Source: Melampsora larici-populina 98AG31 (taxonomy: Eukaryota > Basidiomycota > Pucciniomycetes > Pucciniales > Melampsoraceae). From it: a stretch of 64,000 nt of DNA. The stretch spans positions 1,317,623-1,381,622 of the forward strand of contig NW_006768770.1 of NCBI RefSeq assembly GCF_000204055.1. Reading direction: 5' to 3'. Of this stretch, positions 9,917-21,765 are shown piece after piece. The notes under the pieces are model-generated. The model saw nothing but the letters and a program-made list of their open reading frames with translations, was not told the origin of the DNA and did no database searches. The stretch's first letter is position 1, and the number at the start of each line of letters is the position of its first letter. The translations under genes and the position numbers were made by a program.

Positions 9917-12880
9917 CTGAACCTTCTTAATTGTAACTTAACTTTTGGCTTAAGTCACTTAATCAATTAACTTCTTCATCTCCAATCTCGCAACTCTTTT
10001 GGGAACAGATTTCTTCAAGTGACTCCTGAGCTCAGGCCTATCAGACACAAAGACTATGGTCCAGTAAAAAACTCTTGCTCTTCATGCCCAAAAGGGAACA
10101 TGTATGGTTTGGGTACATTTAACAGTCAAAGCTTCCTTGTCTGCGATTGTGGCCCATACATATTTACCCAGCTCTCACATTATACACAGGAGCTTTGAGT
10201 TTTCTTTATTCCTCAAAAAATATGTTGGATAACTCTTTAAGTCAAGTTCACCCTGACATTTATTTTCTACCAATTGTTATACGTTTGATGATCTATCATA
10301 TCATTATCAAGGGTATTCAATTTGATCATAACCTCATCTTGCCTATTCAAGAAATCCACACTGCTAGAATGTTTGGTCACTTGTTCAGGCGGCAGATGTC
10401 TGCAATGACTGCAGGTTCAGGTGCGCTTTGTGGCTCTGAAGTATGAACTTAAAACACATCACATCCCAACTGATTGGAACTTCATAAAATGAAACTTATC
10501 ATTTTCAACTTATATCTTTGAGATAGCCGCACATTTTGATGTGTTCTTTTGGATACCTGTTGCTGGGAGTTGAGTCAGCTGTTCACTTGTGACTATTTTT
10601 AAAAAAACAATGAGTATATTAACAGTGCAATGCTGTAGTAGATATAGTCTCTGCTACTCTGCAGAAGATTCCACATCATCATCTGTTTTGGAAGCCAACT
10701 CCTCTGGAACTGAGGTACCTGTTGTCCTATTTGGAAATATCACATTGCACTTATGGGTAATCAAACAGACAACTCAGAAATCACTAGGCCTAAACTTTTT
10801 GTAATTCAACACATCTCAAACAAACAACCACCTCATGAAAAAGAGCATAGTCTAAAGAATGGTGAAGCAGGGAGGAAGATGAGTAAAAAATGAACAAACA
10901 AGAAAGAACCCAGGTGAGCATTAGGAATTGAAAAATCCAAAAAAGTACCATATATATGATCAAAAGCATTTCTAACACCCTTTCCATATTTGAAGAAAAA
11001 ACAAGAGAAAGAAATTGATTCTTAAAAAAACCCACAATTACGGAAATATAGCAAAGCCACAACATAAGAAGATAGCTGTCCAATAAGGTGATTCTAGGAA
11101 TCTGATGCCCCCTGATTTAGATCTGAAAAGCCTCAGATGAACAATGGCCAGCTGATTAAATAAATTCCAAAGAAACTGCTGGTTGAGCAAGTACTGTTGT
11201 TGCTCCCCCAGATCTGAGTCTGAGAGAATGTCTGGAGAATCTTTTGTCAAACAAAACATGAAACCTAGACAAAAACCACAACCTTGATGGATTGGAGATA
11301 CCACTTCAGATGTAATAATAATTCAGGGTGAGAAAGAAAGATTAAGTCTCTTGAAATAAGGTAAGACTTTGTAAGATTAATAGGATATGCCGGAGAATTT
11401 TTGAAATGTTGAAATATTTCTGGAACTCCAGCAAGTACTGAATCACTTTTTGAATATAAAGGGAGAATATATTGAATGTTCTTTGAAAAAAACAGAGAAT
11501 TTAGATGAAGCATGTCAAATAAATTTTCTTGAGTCATATAACCTTGCTGAATCTGGAACTGTAATTTCACCTAAACAATGCAATTCACCAAACCCAACAC
11601 TTAACAAAACTAACAATAACCTGTCATTGTGAGAACCACCAGATTTAGGAACTGGCAGTTCAAATTGGCCAACAGTGAGATGTTCTTTGCTTTTAACCGG
11701 TTGAGAGTACCTTTTTAAACAAACGCTCCCATTTCAGGATATTCCCATTGGTAAGTGAGGAATGACCTACTAGGATTCTAGCAACAGAGGCACAGGATAA
11801 TTTTATTGTTTGCATGGCATGTGTGGTAATACACCCATCATGGATCCAGTTTCTGTTCTTTCTAAGATCATGATGTCACTTATTCTGTTGGATGATCACA
11901 TCATACATAAAACCAACTCTTTCTCTTTTGATGTTCTTTTCTTCATTGAGCTTGATCATTGGTTTTCACAATCTCATCTTTTAGATTGTGTTTTGTTTGA
12001 GCAACCATCAGTCTCTTGTCAAGACTCAAGTCTGATCTTCATGATAGTCAGATGCACGAATTGCTCTGGTTATGAACCCAGGGCTTTGCTAGTGTATCAT
12101 CACTAACAATGCTTCAAACAATATCTACATTTCATCATTCATTGATCATTGATCATTGATCACCTTATCATCAAAAAGTTTGAACATTATCAATATTTTC
12201 AAACCTCAAAAATGCCTATCTACTGAATCTGGCCAATTTTGTGTCCAAAGCTAGCCAAGATCAACCATGTTGAGGGCTCTGGTGATGTTTTGTCTCACCT
12301 TACAACTTTGAGTCTCACAGAGTTCATGGATCAGTATCAAACATCCTTCAGTCGTGCCTTTCGAGGCTCCTGATTCTGCAGCACCAATCACCAAATTTAT
12401 TTTCAAAAAAAAGTGCCAGTATTCTCTATGGCTGAATCAATTGAGACAATCAAATTTTCATTGTTTCCAAGGAGGCTTTGAAAAAATTCAATCAAAATCT
12501 GGAAGACTTTGAATGACCATTGATAATTGTCTTCCAACAAAAATCAACTAAGAGCTTACCTGAAGTTCACCAATCTCACCTTCTCATGCCAATCTCAAGA
12601 CTTGATCACAACATGATGGTATCTGAAAATCTTGTTTCCTTGGTATGATCACTCAGCACTTTCCTGGGGTCTGCTGGTACAACCTGATTGGGAGCCTTGG
12701 TGAGAGTTTTTCAACTTTTCAACTTTTCAAACTTGATTCCCCATCATCCTTGAAGTTGATCTTCTCTGTGAATGGCAAGTCATTTTCTTATATGACTTCA
12801 TCTGACTGTGTCCCCATCCAAATTTTGCAATAAAATTCACGTCTTCAAGAACACTTTGAGAAAGTACCAGCCAATGAGTA
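9917..12880. other. Repeat-like intergenic region, no supported gene
   Basis: About 3 kb with only short unrelated ORFs on both strands (for example minus-strand frames at 10790-11570) and no recognisable domain. Base composition and style match the decayed tandem-duplicated segment that follows, so it is probably old transposable-element sequence. Confidence 0.45.
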
Positions 12881-14738
12881 CAGCCTATCCTGAGTGGTTA
12901 GTAAGATCCAACAATTTGTATCCCTAAGGCAAAAATACACAAGGTCACTTCCACACTATTGGTGGCATATGCTACTGAAATAAGAAGTTTTGAGTTGGCT
13001 TTTTTATGTTGTCAAATTGTCTGTTGTTGTAAAATATGTATTGTTTTTTAAAATAGGACACATTGTTAGGTGTCCCAAATTACAAATATGTTGGTCTTAG
13101 ATAGGTTCCTTTTTGAACAACTTCTCCAATTTTTTTTTCAAAAGTATGTAAAAAATAATCAAACTTAACACCCCTTACTGTACAACTTCAAATTAGCATA
13201 TTTTGATAAAAAGTATCTCATCAAATTTTATAAAAAAAACTCACATAATTCATCTTTAAATCCACCTTGAGAATTTGTTTTTTTGTCCTGTCATAGACAA
13301 AATCTAATAAATATTGACCTGCATCACCTTTGCACATGAACAAAAGTGTATTTGATCCAATTCTCATGGAAACTATACCAAACAAAGAACATCAAATAAC
13401 TATTGAATGATTCTGGTGAGTTTGAGTACTCATTCAATTTCTGGGCTTACATGTTTCTAATTCTTTCCAACCCCAGTTGTAGTATAAGCCTCGGTGAGCC
13501 ATACGCACAAAGTCTATCCATTGATGATAAATGTTGCACAAATTCAATGTGGAGGTGATATAATTGAATCATCAGCTTTCACAGCACCCATGAATTGGTT
13601 TAAATGAGAATGTAATCATTTTTGGGCATTGAGAAAAGCACACTTTCATAATTCACCAGATCTCCATTTGAATAGATGATTGCCTCTTCAGAAAGAACAC
13701 CCTTCAGGGCTCTTATGTCATGCATGTCAGGAGTAGCAATAAGGTCTGCTAAGAATATGTTAGCAGCATCAAAGGCATCCCGGCACCATGGTTCTAGATT
13801 TCACAGTAAGTTACTGAACCCAATAGTTTCAAGTCTACCACAAAACTCACCAATGTGGGTTTCAGGGTTGTATATAAATGAGCCAACAACCATTGATAAA
13901 TGGATAAAACCCCAGAGCATTCTCTTCAACATATTTAGGTGTAAAGCACAAGCTATTTTGTGTTGGTTGATCAGAATGAAATGAAGTGGAAACCAAGTTA
14001 AACTGAAGTGACTTACAAATGGCCTTCCTTTATAATGTAGGCTCTTTTCAAGACTCCACTTGAAACCCTTCTTCATCAATTTTGCTTTTGAGGTTGTAAT
14101 TCATTTTGATAAGGATTTTTGTATAGAAATACTCTGTGAAAATTGACAGATTGATATTCAAGAAGCTAAACAAGCCAGAAAGCACTAATTTTAAATTGTG
14201 GAAAGGTTATTACATGTCTTATCTTGAAAAGTCTTAGATGAAGGTCGCATCCATCGCATACAAAGTGGGACCACATGAGGGATTCCCATGATGTGAGATC
14301 TTGATGTATTCATGATTCACTACTTCAAGCTTGACAAATTACTTGAGAGATAAGGATTTCCATATAAAGAACACTTGATCCGAGTCAAAAGAGTGATACA
14401 CAAAGAACTAAACAAGTCAGAACTCACTTGATTGAAATGTTTGGGATGTACATCTCATCTTCAAAGTCTATAGATTAGGATCCCTTGAATCACATAGAAA
14501 TCTGGCCTGTATAGAGGTTCCCAGTTGTGTGAGATAAAGCTGTGATGTACTGCCTCAACGAACTATACAAGATAAGGCTTTTCATATAACCAATACTGAA
14601 TTGAATTCACCAAATCTATGGCAAAAAGGACTCACAAAAAGCTAAACTACTCAGAACACTGTCAATTAAATTCTTGAAAAGTTACTGCAACTCACTTGCT
14701 GAATGTGTGGGATGAATCACCTCTCAACTAAATTATAC

Positions 14739-15361
14739 AGTGGCAACCATCAAGAGGCAAGAAGCCATGAAACAGGTAATTTTTAATTACAACAAACAAT
14801 CTGATTTTCATTTGGTGTGCCCTTGACCGTCGAAAATCAAAAAAACAAGAACTTTAAAAATCAGTCTTCTGAGGATATTTTTGAATAGCCCTAAAGGAGA
14901 GGAGCCCAAAAATATCTTCATTGTGAATTGAGTGATATTTGTGATGTGAGCCATCTTTTTTGAAAAGTTACTCAATTAAGTGGGGCTTGATGGTTGCCAC
15001 AGGACCCCGGATAGCTCCTATAAAGCATACCGACAAAAAAACACCAAATATTCAGTCCTTCAAACCTGAATTTGAGGGTCTGGAGGGCCAAGAATACCTC
15101 TTTTGCTGGTAACATTTCGAATGAAAACTACCAAAATTTGCCAAAAAAAATCCTTGCAAGTCCTTAACACTCAAAAATAGCCTAGGCAGGTCTAGAAAAG
15201 CTACAAGATTTCCCATTCATTCCTCTGACGTTGCTATGATCCAATGCCAACGTGGTCAAAACATACTTATTTTGTTGCTTACATCGCCGAAATTTCAAAC
15301 CAAAAAGATACCTTTTTGGTCGGTACCTTTAATAGAAGCTATCCGGGGTCCTGTTGCCACT
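14739..15361. mobile_element. MITE with TIR AGTGGCAACCATCAAG, itself interrupted by a second MITE
   Basis: Terminal inverted repeats AGTGGCAACCATCAAG and CTTGATGGTTGCCACT become exact once the inner element (15001-15352) and one copy of its target duplication are set aside; the outer element is then about 263 bp. It is flanked by ATAC on both sides (14735-14738 and 15362-15365). The matching place in tandem copy B (about 17819-17824) is empty, with a single ATAC. So insertion came after the tandem duplication. No coding capacity. Confidence 0.88.
15001..15352. mobile_element. hAT-like MITE, 8-bp target duplication, nested in another MITE
   Basis: A 352-bp element with inverted termini AGGACCCCGGATAGCT...AGCTATCCGGGGTCCT, extending imperfectly for about 40 bp (TACCGAC/GTCGGTA). 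It is flanked by the 8-bp direct repeat GTTGCCAC (14993-15000 and 15353-15360), the target-site length typical of hAT transposons. It landed in the 3' terminal repeat of the outer MITE. Confidence 0.9.
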
Positions 15362-15945
15362 ATACAATACAACTTGATTAACCTTTCACAAGGTTTCTTT
15401 TTTCTGTGAATAAAAAGCCGTACATGGCTAATCTGCTCTCGGCCTGTGCAGTACTAGTAGGTTCAGGGTGGAGCTTAATTGGGGGAGCTTATGCGTGACT
15501 TGGCGGCCTTTCTTTGTGAGTCCCAACCAAGGTACAACTTGATGTATAAGTCTAAGGCTGAGTGGTTTTGTACCAATGTGGAAGTTTTGTAAGGGATTTA
15601 TTCAAAATATTATCATATAAACATTTCCATACTTAGAAATTGCCAAAAGAAAATTAAATCCAGTAATAGGTACATCCCAGGACAAAGCTAAAGTCATTGT
15701 CATCAACAATGTAGATGATGCCATTGTCATTGAAAGTGACTCTGAAACCACCAAAATCATGGAACTCTCTGGCAGCACCACTACAAAACAACCAAAATAA
15801 CATGTAGGGGAGACACCTCAACAGGATGTGATTACATCTTGTCCCTTGTCTAAGGCAGGTAACCTTTGCACACTTTGTAAAATAAATCAAACAGTTTCAC
15901 ACACCATGTTTTTGTCATTGTGGAAACCAGGTTAAGATGACACCT

Positions 15946-18597
15946 GAGTGTTTGATAAGATATGACAATTTGTATCCCTTGAAGGCAGAAATACACAAGG
16001 TTTCACACTATTGGTGTCAAATGCCAATGAAATAAGACGTTTCAAGTTTGCTTGTTTATGTTGTCATACACTACAACAACTTGTCTGTGGTTGTAGAATA
16101 TTTGTCATTGTTTTCAAACAGAATACCTTGTTGGGGGTCCCAGATTATAAATATGTTGGTCTTACAAAGCTTCTTTTTTGGATAATTTACCCCATTTTCT
16201 CAAAAGTATGTCAAAAATAATCAAACTCAAGACCCCTTGATGTACAAATTCAAATCAGCATATATTGATAAAAAGTAAGTCATCAAATTTTGCATGAAAA
16301 AAACTCACATAATTCATTGTTAAATCCACCTTGAGAATTTGTTGTTTTGTCCTGTCATAGACAAAATCCAATAAATATCGACCTGCATCGCCTTTGCACA
16401 TGACCAAAAGTGCATTTCCTCCCTCATTCTTGGAAACTATATCAAGCAAAGAACCTCACATAACTATTGAATGATTCTGGTGAGATTGTGAGTACCCATT
16501 CAATTTCTGGGCTTACATGTTTCTAATTCATTCCAACCCCAGTTGTAGTATAAGCCTTGTTGAGCCATATGCACAAAGTCTATCCATTGATGATAAATGT
16601 TGCACAAATTAAATGTGGAGGTGATAGCATTTACTCATCAGCTTTCACAAGACCTATGAATTGATTGAAATGAGAATGTAATCATTTTTGGTCATTACAA
16701 AAAAACTCACTTTCATAATTCACCAGTTCTCCATTTGAATAGATGATTGCCTCTTCAGAAAGAATACCCTTCAGGGCTCTTATGTCATGCGTGCCAGGAA
16801 CAGCAACAAGTTCTGTTAAGAATATGTTAGCAGCATTAGAGGCATCCTGGGTCCATGATGCTAGATTTCACAGTAAGTTACTGAACCCAATAGTTTTAAG
16901 TCTACCACAAAACTCACCGCTGTGGGTTGCAGGGTTGTATATAAATGAGCCGACAACCATTGATAAATGGATCAAACCCCAGAGCATTCTCTTAATCATA
17001 TTTAGATGTAAAGCACAAGCTATTTTGTGTTGGTTGACCAGAATGAAAACAAGTGGAAACTAAGTTAAACTGAAGCAATTTACAAATGGCCTTCCTTTAT
17101 AATGTAGGATCTTGTCGGGAATCCACTTGAAACCCTTCTTCATCAATTTTGCTTTTGAGGTTTTAATTCATTTTGATAAGGATTTTTCACCGGGGGAATT
17201 TTTGTATAGAAATAATCTATCAAAATCAACAGATTGATATTCAAGAAGCTAAACAAGTCAGAAAGCACCAACTTTGAATTGTGGAAAGGTTATGACCCGC
17301 CTTATCTTCAAAAGTCTTAGATGAAGGTCGCATTCATTGCATACAAAGTGGGACCACATGAGGGATTCATATGATGTGAGATCTTGATGTATTCATGCCT
17401 CACTACTTCAAGCTCGACAAATTAGTGGAGAGATAATGATTTCCATATAAAAAACACTTGATCCGAGTCAAAAGAGTGATACACAAAGAACTAAACAAGT
17501 CAGAACTCACTTGATTGAAATGCTTGGGATGTACATCTCATCTTCAAAGTCTATAGATTAGGATCCCTTGAATCACATAGAAAGCTGGGTTGCATAGAGG
17601 TTCCCTGTTGTGTAAGATAAAGCTGTGATGTACTGCCTCAACAAACTATACAAGATAAGGCTTTTCATACAACCAATACTGAATTCAATTCACCAAATCG
17701 ATGTCAAAAAGGACTCAAAAAGCTAAACTAGTCAGAACACCGTCAATTAAATTCTTGAAAATTTACTGCAATCTCACTTGCTGAACATGTGGGCTGATTT
17801 ACCATTCAACTGAATCATACAATACAAGTTGATTACCTTTTCACAAGGTTTTTTTTTCTGCGGATCAAAAGTCGTATATGGCTTCTCTGCTCTTGGCCTG
17901 CACAGTACTAGCAACACCGAGACAGCTAATCTACCCGTAGCTGATAGCGCAAGATAGTGTAGCTAGAAACATGCCGCAAAGCTACAGCTAGCAGGAATTA
18001 GCATGAATGAATCCCAGCTACCCTACGCAGAGTCCCAGAAAATCTCCAGCTAACCAAATTTTGGCCCTGTAGCGTAGTGTAGAGGCACAAAACTCAGCTA
18101 CAGTAGCTTGTAGTGTAGTGTAACTTGACAAGTTACACTATCATAAAGGTCAGATCTGTGTTAACTGCATACAGTTACGCTACATACAAAATGCATGGTA
18201 GCGTGTTGTAGCGTAGCTGTCTCAGCGTTGGTACTAGTAGGCTCAGGGTGGAGCTTAATTGGGGGAGCTTATGCGTGACTCGGCGGCCTTTCTTTGTGAG
18301 AACCAACCAACGTACGGCTTGATGTATAATCCAAGGCTGAGCGGTTTTGTACCAATGTGGAAGTGTTGTAAGGGATTTGTTCAAGATATCATCATATAAA
18401 CATTTGTATATTTAGAAATGGCCAAAAGAACATTGGACTCAGTAATAGGTATATCTTACAACAAAGCCAAAGTCATTGTCATTGTCATCAACAATGTAGA
18501 TGATGCCATTGTCATTGAAATTGACTCTGAAACCAACAAAATCATGGGACTTTCTGGCAGCACCACTGCAAAACAACCAAAATAACATGCAGGGAAG
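15946..18597. repeat. Tandem segmental duplication, copy B
   Basis: Second copy of the segment described at 12885-15811, same orientation, separated from copy A by about 130 bp. It lacks the nested MITE of copy A and carries its own 319-bp insertion at 17912-18230. Confidence 0.85.
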
Positions 18598-18677
18598 AAT
18601 ATCAGCGTCAAAGAAAGCCTTACTGATATCATGAATGACGATGATTTGAACATCAGGTGAACTATCACCAAACACAA
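16255..18677 (-). pseudogene. Decayed lineage-specific gene, copy B (keeps the likely 5' exon)
   Basis: Same block order as copy A. A likely start exon MFGDSSPDVQIIVIHDISK lies at about 18675-18610 and is absent from copy A. It is followed by SHDFVGFRVNFNDNGIIYIV, the middle block with GLYINEPTTIDKW on the opposite strand (minus-strand reading HLSMVVGSFIYNPATHSGEF), and the 3' block DIVSKNEGGNALLVMCKGDAGRYLLDFVYDRT with KQQILKVDLTMNYVSFF (16430-16260). The TGA in the middle block is also present. Function unknown. Best read as an expanded, now non-coding hypothetical gene or transposon-carried ORF. Confidence 0.5.
17912..18230. mobile_element. MITE-like TIR element, 7-bp target duplication GTACTAG
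   Basis: A 319-bp insertion present only in tandem copy B. Ends CAACACCGAGACAGCTA and TAGCTGTCTCAGCGTTG are imperfect inverted repeats. GTACTAG flanks it at 17905-17911 and 18231-18237, and the empty site in copy A has a single GTACTAG (15451-15457). The interior is rich in GTAGC/GCTAC motifs that can pair internally. No ORF of note. Confidence 0.87.
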
Positions 18678-19495
18678 CTGATTTAATGATGATTAGATCT
18701 AGGAATGAAGGTAAAGGGACTGAAGGTAGTACTTATTTGATTAAGTTGATCAGTCAAAGTCTTGAATAATGAAAGTGAAAGTGATGACCAATCTATCATT
18801 CTCATCTTTTACAATCAAGGATTCGGTCCGAGCTCAGCCTCTGTACCGCTTCTCTCTTGTCCATTTCACAACAACACATCTCTTTGTCACCAATGAGAGA
18901 CTCATTCACTGTTTGATTTTGACCTAATATATCTGAGGACATTACTCTTAAACCTCATCGTGTTGTTCTCTGACTCTCTTTCATGCTATCTTCAAGTGAT
19001 ACATTCACATACCAGTAAAATATTGGTGATGGCTAACACTCTGATAGGCGTTTGATCAACATAATCCACAAGTTATGATGCCTCGTGCAGGTTATAGATT
19101 TCCTAAATCATCTTGAGGCAGTTTTTATCTGACAAAAAGTTAGTGGATTGTAAGGTATAAGTAGCAATAAGACAACAGTGTATTGTATCAAACTACCTCC
19201 TGTGCTGCGCAACAAGCATGGTGAGGTCGAGCCAAATTGAAACTAAAGAGAATTAATCAGAGACTCCTGTTGATCAAGGGCATAAGTATGCTGAATCATG
19301 TGAGAAATGGAAATGTTGAAATGCTGGGTTTATGTGAAGTGGTGATAAGGCTAAATTTGTTGCAGAGGTTTGTACAAAATATTTGTATTGAGAGTAAGTT
19401 ATACATAAATATCAGTAAGATTTACAAGTCACATTGACAGTTTAGCTGATAGATAATGGAAAATACATTTGAAAACAATTTATACGGCTTGATGT
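18678..19495. other. Intergenic region, no supported gene
   Basis: AT-rich sequence with no recognisable coding block. It contains the 3' flank of the secreted repeat protein gene. Confidence 0.5.
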
Positions 19496-21765
19496 TTAGA
19501 ATACCGCACCTGCATGTTGCTGAGCACCAGCATGGAACCCAGCACCAGCTCCAACACCTGCGCCAGCACCAACTCCAGCACCAGCTCCAACACCTGCGCG
19601 AGCACCAACTCCAGCTCCAGCGCCAACACCGGCACCAGCTCCAACACCAGCATCAGCTCCAAAGCCCGCACCAACATGTTGACGGGCATTGAATCCAGCG
19701 TCGTGGAAGCCACCTAGACCAGCACCGGCTCCAACATCAGCATCAGCTCCAAAACCGGCACCAACATGCTGCCGAGCGTTGAATCCTGCGCCTTGGAAGC
19801 CACCTAGACCAGCGCCTGCACCTACTCCAGCACCGACACCAGCACCAAATCCTGCACCAGCACCTAAACCGGCGCCAGCGTTAAATCCAGCGTCTAAACC
19901 GGCACCAGTGTTGAAGCCAACACCTGGGAAGCCGCCTAACCCAGCGCCACCGCCAACACCTACACCAGCGTTGAATCCAGCACCTAATCCAGCACCAGGT
20001 GCAACACCTAATCCAGAACCAGCACCTAGGCCTGCACCAGCGTTGAATCCAGCACCGACACCTTGGAAGAGACCAGCGCCAGGGATACCTAGGCCTTGAC
20101 CGACACTATAGAAAAAGCATCAGTCTCATGATTTGATATGAATACAATATACAATTACTCACCCAAAGTCAGCTCCAACACCAAAGCCTGCACCAGCTCC
20201 AACACCTGCTGGACCAAGACTGTTCAAAAAGAGAATTGATGAGTGCCTTTTCATATTTCTGATGAAGAAAGTAAATAACTTACCCGACTCCTTGACCAAC
20301 TTGTGCTCCAACACCGAAATGTGGGCCACCGAATAATCCTTCTGATGGGCCACCTAGTCCGAAAGCTGGTCCACCGAGTCCAAAGGACGGTCCACCGAGT
20401 ACAGGAATGGGACCTCCAAAGGACGGTCCACCAAGTACAGGGACGGGGCCTCCAAAGGCCGGTCCACCAAGTACAGGGACGGGGCCTCCAAAGGCCGGTC
20501 CACCGAGCACGGGTCCAGGTCCTCCAAATCCAACTCCCGGTGCAATAAGCGGTCGGGCAGCGGTTGGAAGAGGAGCGTTACTTCCGAATGGAGTCGGTGT
20601 CCCTCGGGGACCGCCTGATGGGATGGGGATGGGAGATGTGTCGACGTCACCGTTGGGAATAGGCGTAGAGGCAGACAAAGGAAAAGGAGATCCGCCTGAT
20701 GATTGAACGGGAGAAGCCCGAGTAATTGGAGTGGTAGGCGCCTTTCCGTGATGAGGGGGTCCAGATGAAGTACTAGTTTCTTCGCCATTGATAGGTGCTG
20801 GGACTGGGCCTTCAGATCCTGATGATGATGGTGAGTCTACGCCAACAGGGTGTTGAGAGGTAGGCGAAAGGATTTGCGGGCTGGATGCTGTGGGACCGCT
20901 TTCAACTGAACCGTTAGGAAGCGATGAGTAAGGAGGCGGTGGGATGGTGGCAGAGACGGGGACTTTCGAAATTGGCGAAACAATTGAACCTGAATCCGCT
21001 GGAGATGAGCCCCCAACAGGGCGTTGAGAGGTGGGCGAATGGGTTTGTGAACTGGACGCTTCAGGAGCACTTCCAGCCGAGTCGTTAGGACGCGATGAGT
21101 AAGGAGGAAGTGGGATGGTGGCAGAGACGGGAACTTTGGAAATTGGCGAAACAATTGAACCTGAATCCGCAGGAGATGGGCCCCCAACAGGGCGTTGAGA
21201 GGTAGGCGAAAGCATTTGTGGGCTGGACGCTTCGGGGGCACTTCCAGCTGAAGCGTTAGGACGCGAAGAGTAAGGAGGCAGTGGGTTGGTAGCAGAGACG
21301 GGCGCTTTAGAAATCGGCGAAACAATTGAGCCTGATTCCGGGTGAGATGAGCCCTCAACAGGTGTGTTGATAGGTGGTGTAGGCATCGCTGCCACGTTAT
21401 GGACGCTTCCACTTCCCATGACTGGTTGAGCAGTTGCGGAATTGTTGGGGCCGCCATAAGCAGTAGCGGTGTGTGGAACATATCCAGCGGCCTGACGTTT
21501 ATGTTCACGATGACTGAGGGGGAAAAGATGAGTCAGTCGAGATATTTGTAGCACTGGGATACGGATGAAGAAAATGTACTTACGCTTCGGCACCTTTGTA
21601 GCTCGTGGTCATCATGCGAGCATCGGCTTCACCAAGGTTTGCTGAGAAGCGAAGGGACTTGAGTGAGTTGCGCAAACAATAAAAGAATAAGTCAAAAAGG
21701 GCTGTGCACTTACATGAGACAAAGACAAGGAGACCAGCGACGACGTAAGCGATGTTGATTTGCAT
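19496..21765 (-). CDS. Large secreted repeat protein (Ser/Pro repeats, GGP repeats, Gly-Ala repeats)
   Basis: 668-residue protein from five exons: 21765-21714, 21641-21584, 21513-20284, 20219-20163, 20105-19496; all junctions keep frame. Starts MQINIAYVVAGLLVFVS, a signal peptide. Then a short basic patch (AHREHKRQ). Exon 3 holds three tandem 57-residue repeats beginning SGSIVSPISK, followed by a glycine/proline block with repeated FGGP(VI)PVLGGP. The last exon is almost entirely Gly-Ala-Gly-(Leu/Val/Phe)-Gly, with repeats of GFNARQHVGAGFGAD. The composition suggests an extracellular structural, adhesive or cell-wall protein; I know no family. The opposite-strand frames here are mirror images of the repeats. 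A TATA-like region lies at about 21860-21875. Confidence 0.75.
20863..21340 (-). repeat. Three tandem 171-bp coding repeats
   Basis: Within the secreted protein's third exon, a 57-codon unit (SGSIVSPISK...PVGG.SPAD) is repeated three times head to tail with a few substitutions per copy and no frame change. Confidence 0.8.

Larger units (their letters stand above)
12885..15811. repeat. Tandem segmental duplication, copy A
   Basis: This segment recurs as copy B at about 15946-18597 in the same orientation. Shared landmarks run in the same order: an 'aaatatgttggtctta' block, the ORF with GLYINEPTTIDKWIKPQSIL on the plus strand, the block ending gcttatgcgtgact, and the segment with FNDNGIIYIVDDND on the minus strand. 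The copies differ by scattered substitutions and small indels plus two large insertions, one private to each copy. Confidence 0.85.
13200..15890 (-). pseudogene. Decayed lineage-specific gene, copy A
   Basis: Minus-strand coding-like blocks in the same order as in copy B. They are a 5' block (FHDFGGFRVTFNDNGIIYIVDDND, about 15770-15690), a middle block (MVVGSFIYNPETHIGEF... then, after an in-frame TGA, PWCRDAFDAANIFLADLI and ALKGVLSEEAIIYSNGDLVNYES, about 13960-13640) and a 3' block (LLFMCKGDAGQYLLDFVYDRT and KQILKVDLKMNYVSFF, about 13360-13230). I recognise no family. The internal TGA after FSNLL is shared by both copies, so it predates the duplication or marks an intron edge I cannot resolve. 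A 623-bp nested insertion interrupts the stretch between the 5' and middle blocks. Confidence 0.5.

Noticed and set aside
19456..20100. Plus-strand Pro/Ala/Gln-rich and minus-strand Leu/Val-rich ORFs
   Set aside because: Other-frame readings of the Gly-Ala repeat of the secreted protein.
20303..21508. Several long overlapping ORFs in both strands
   Set aside because: Shadows of the repeat-rich third exon, whose frame connects by splicing to a signal peptide.
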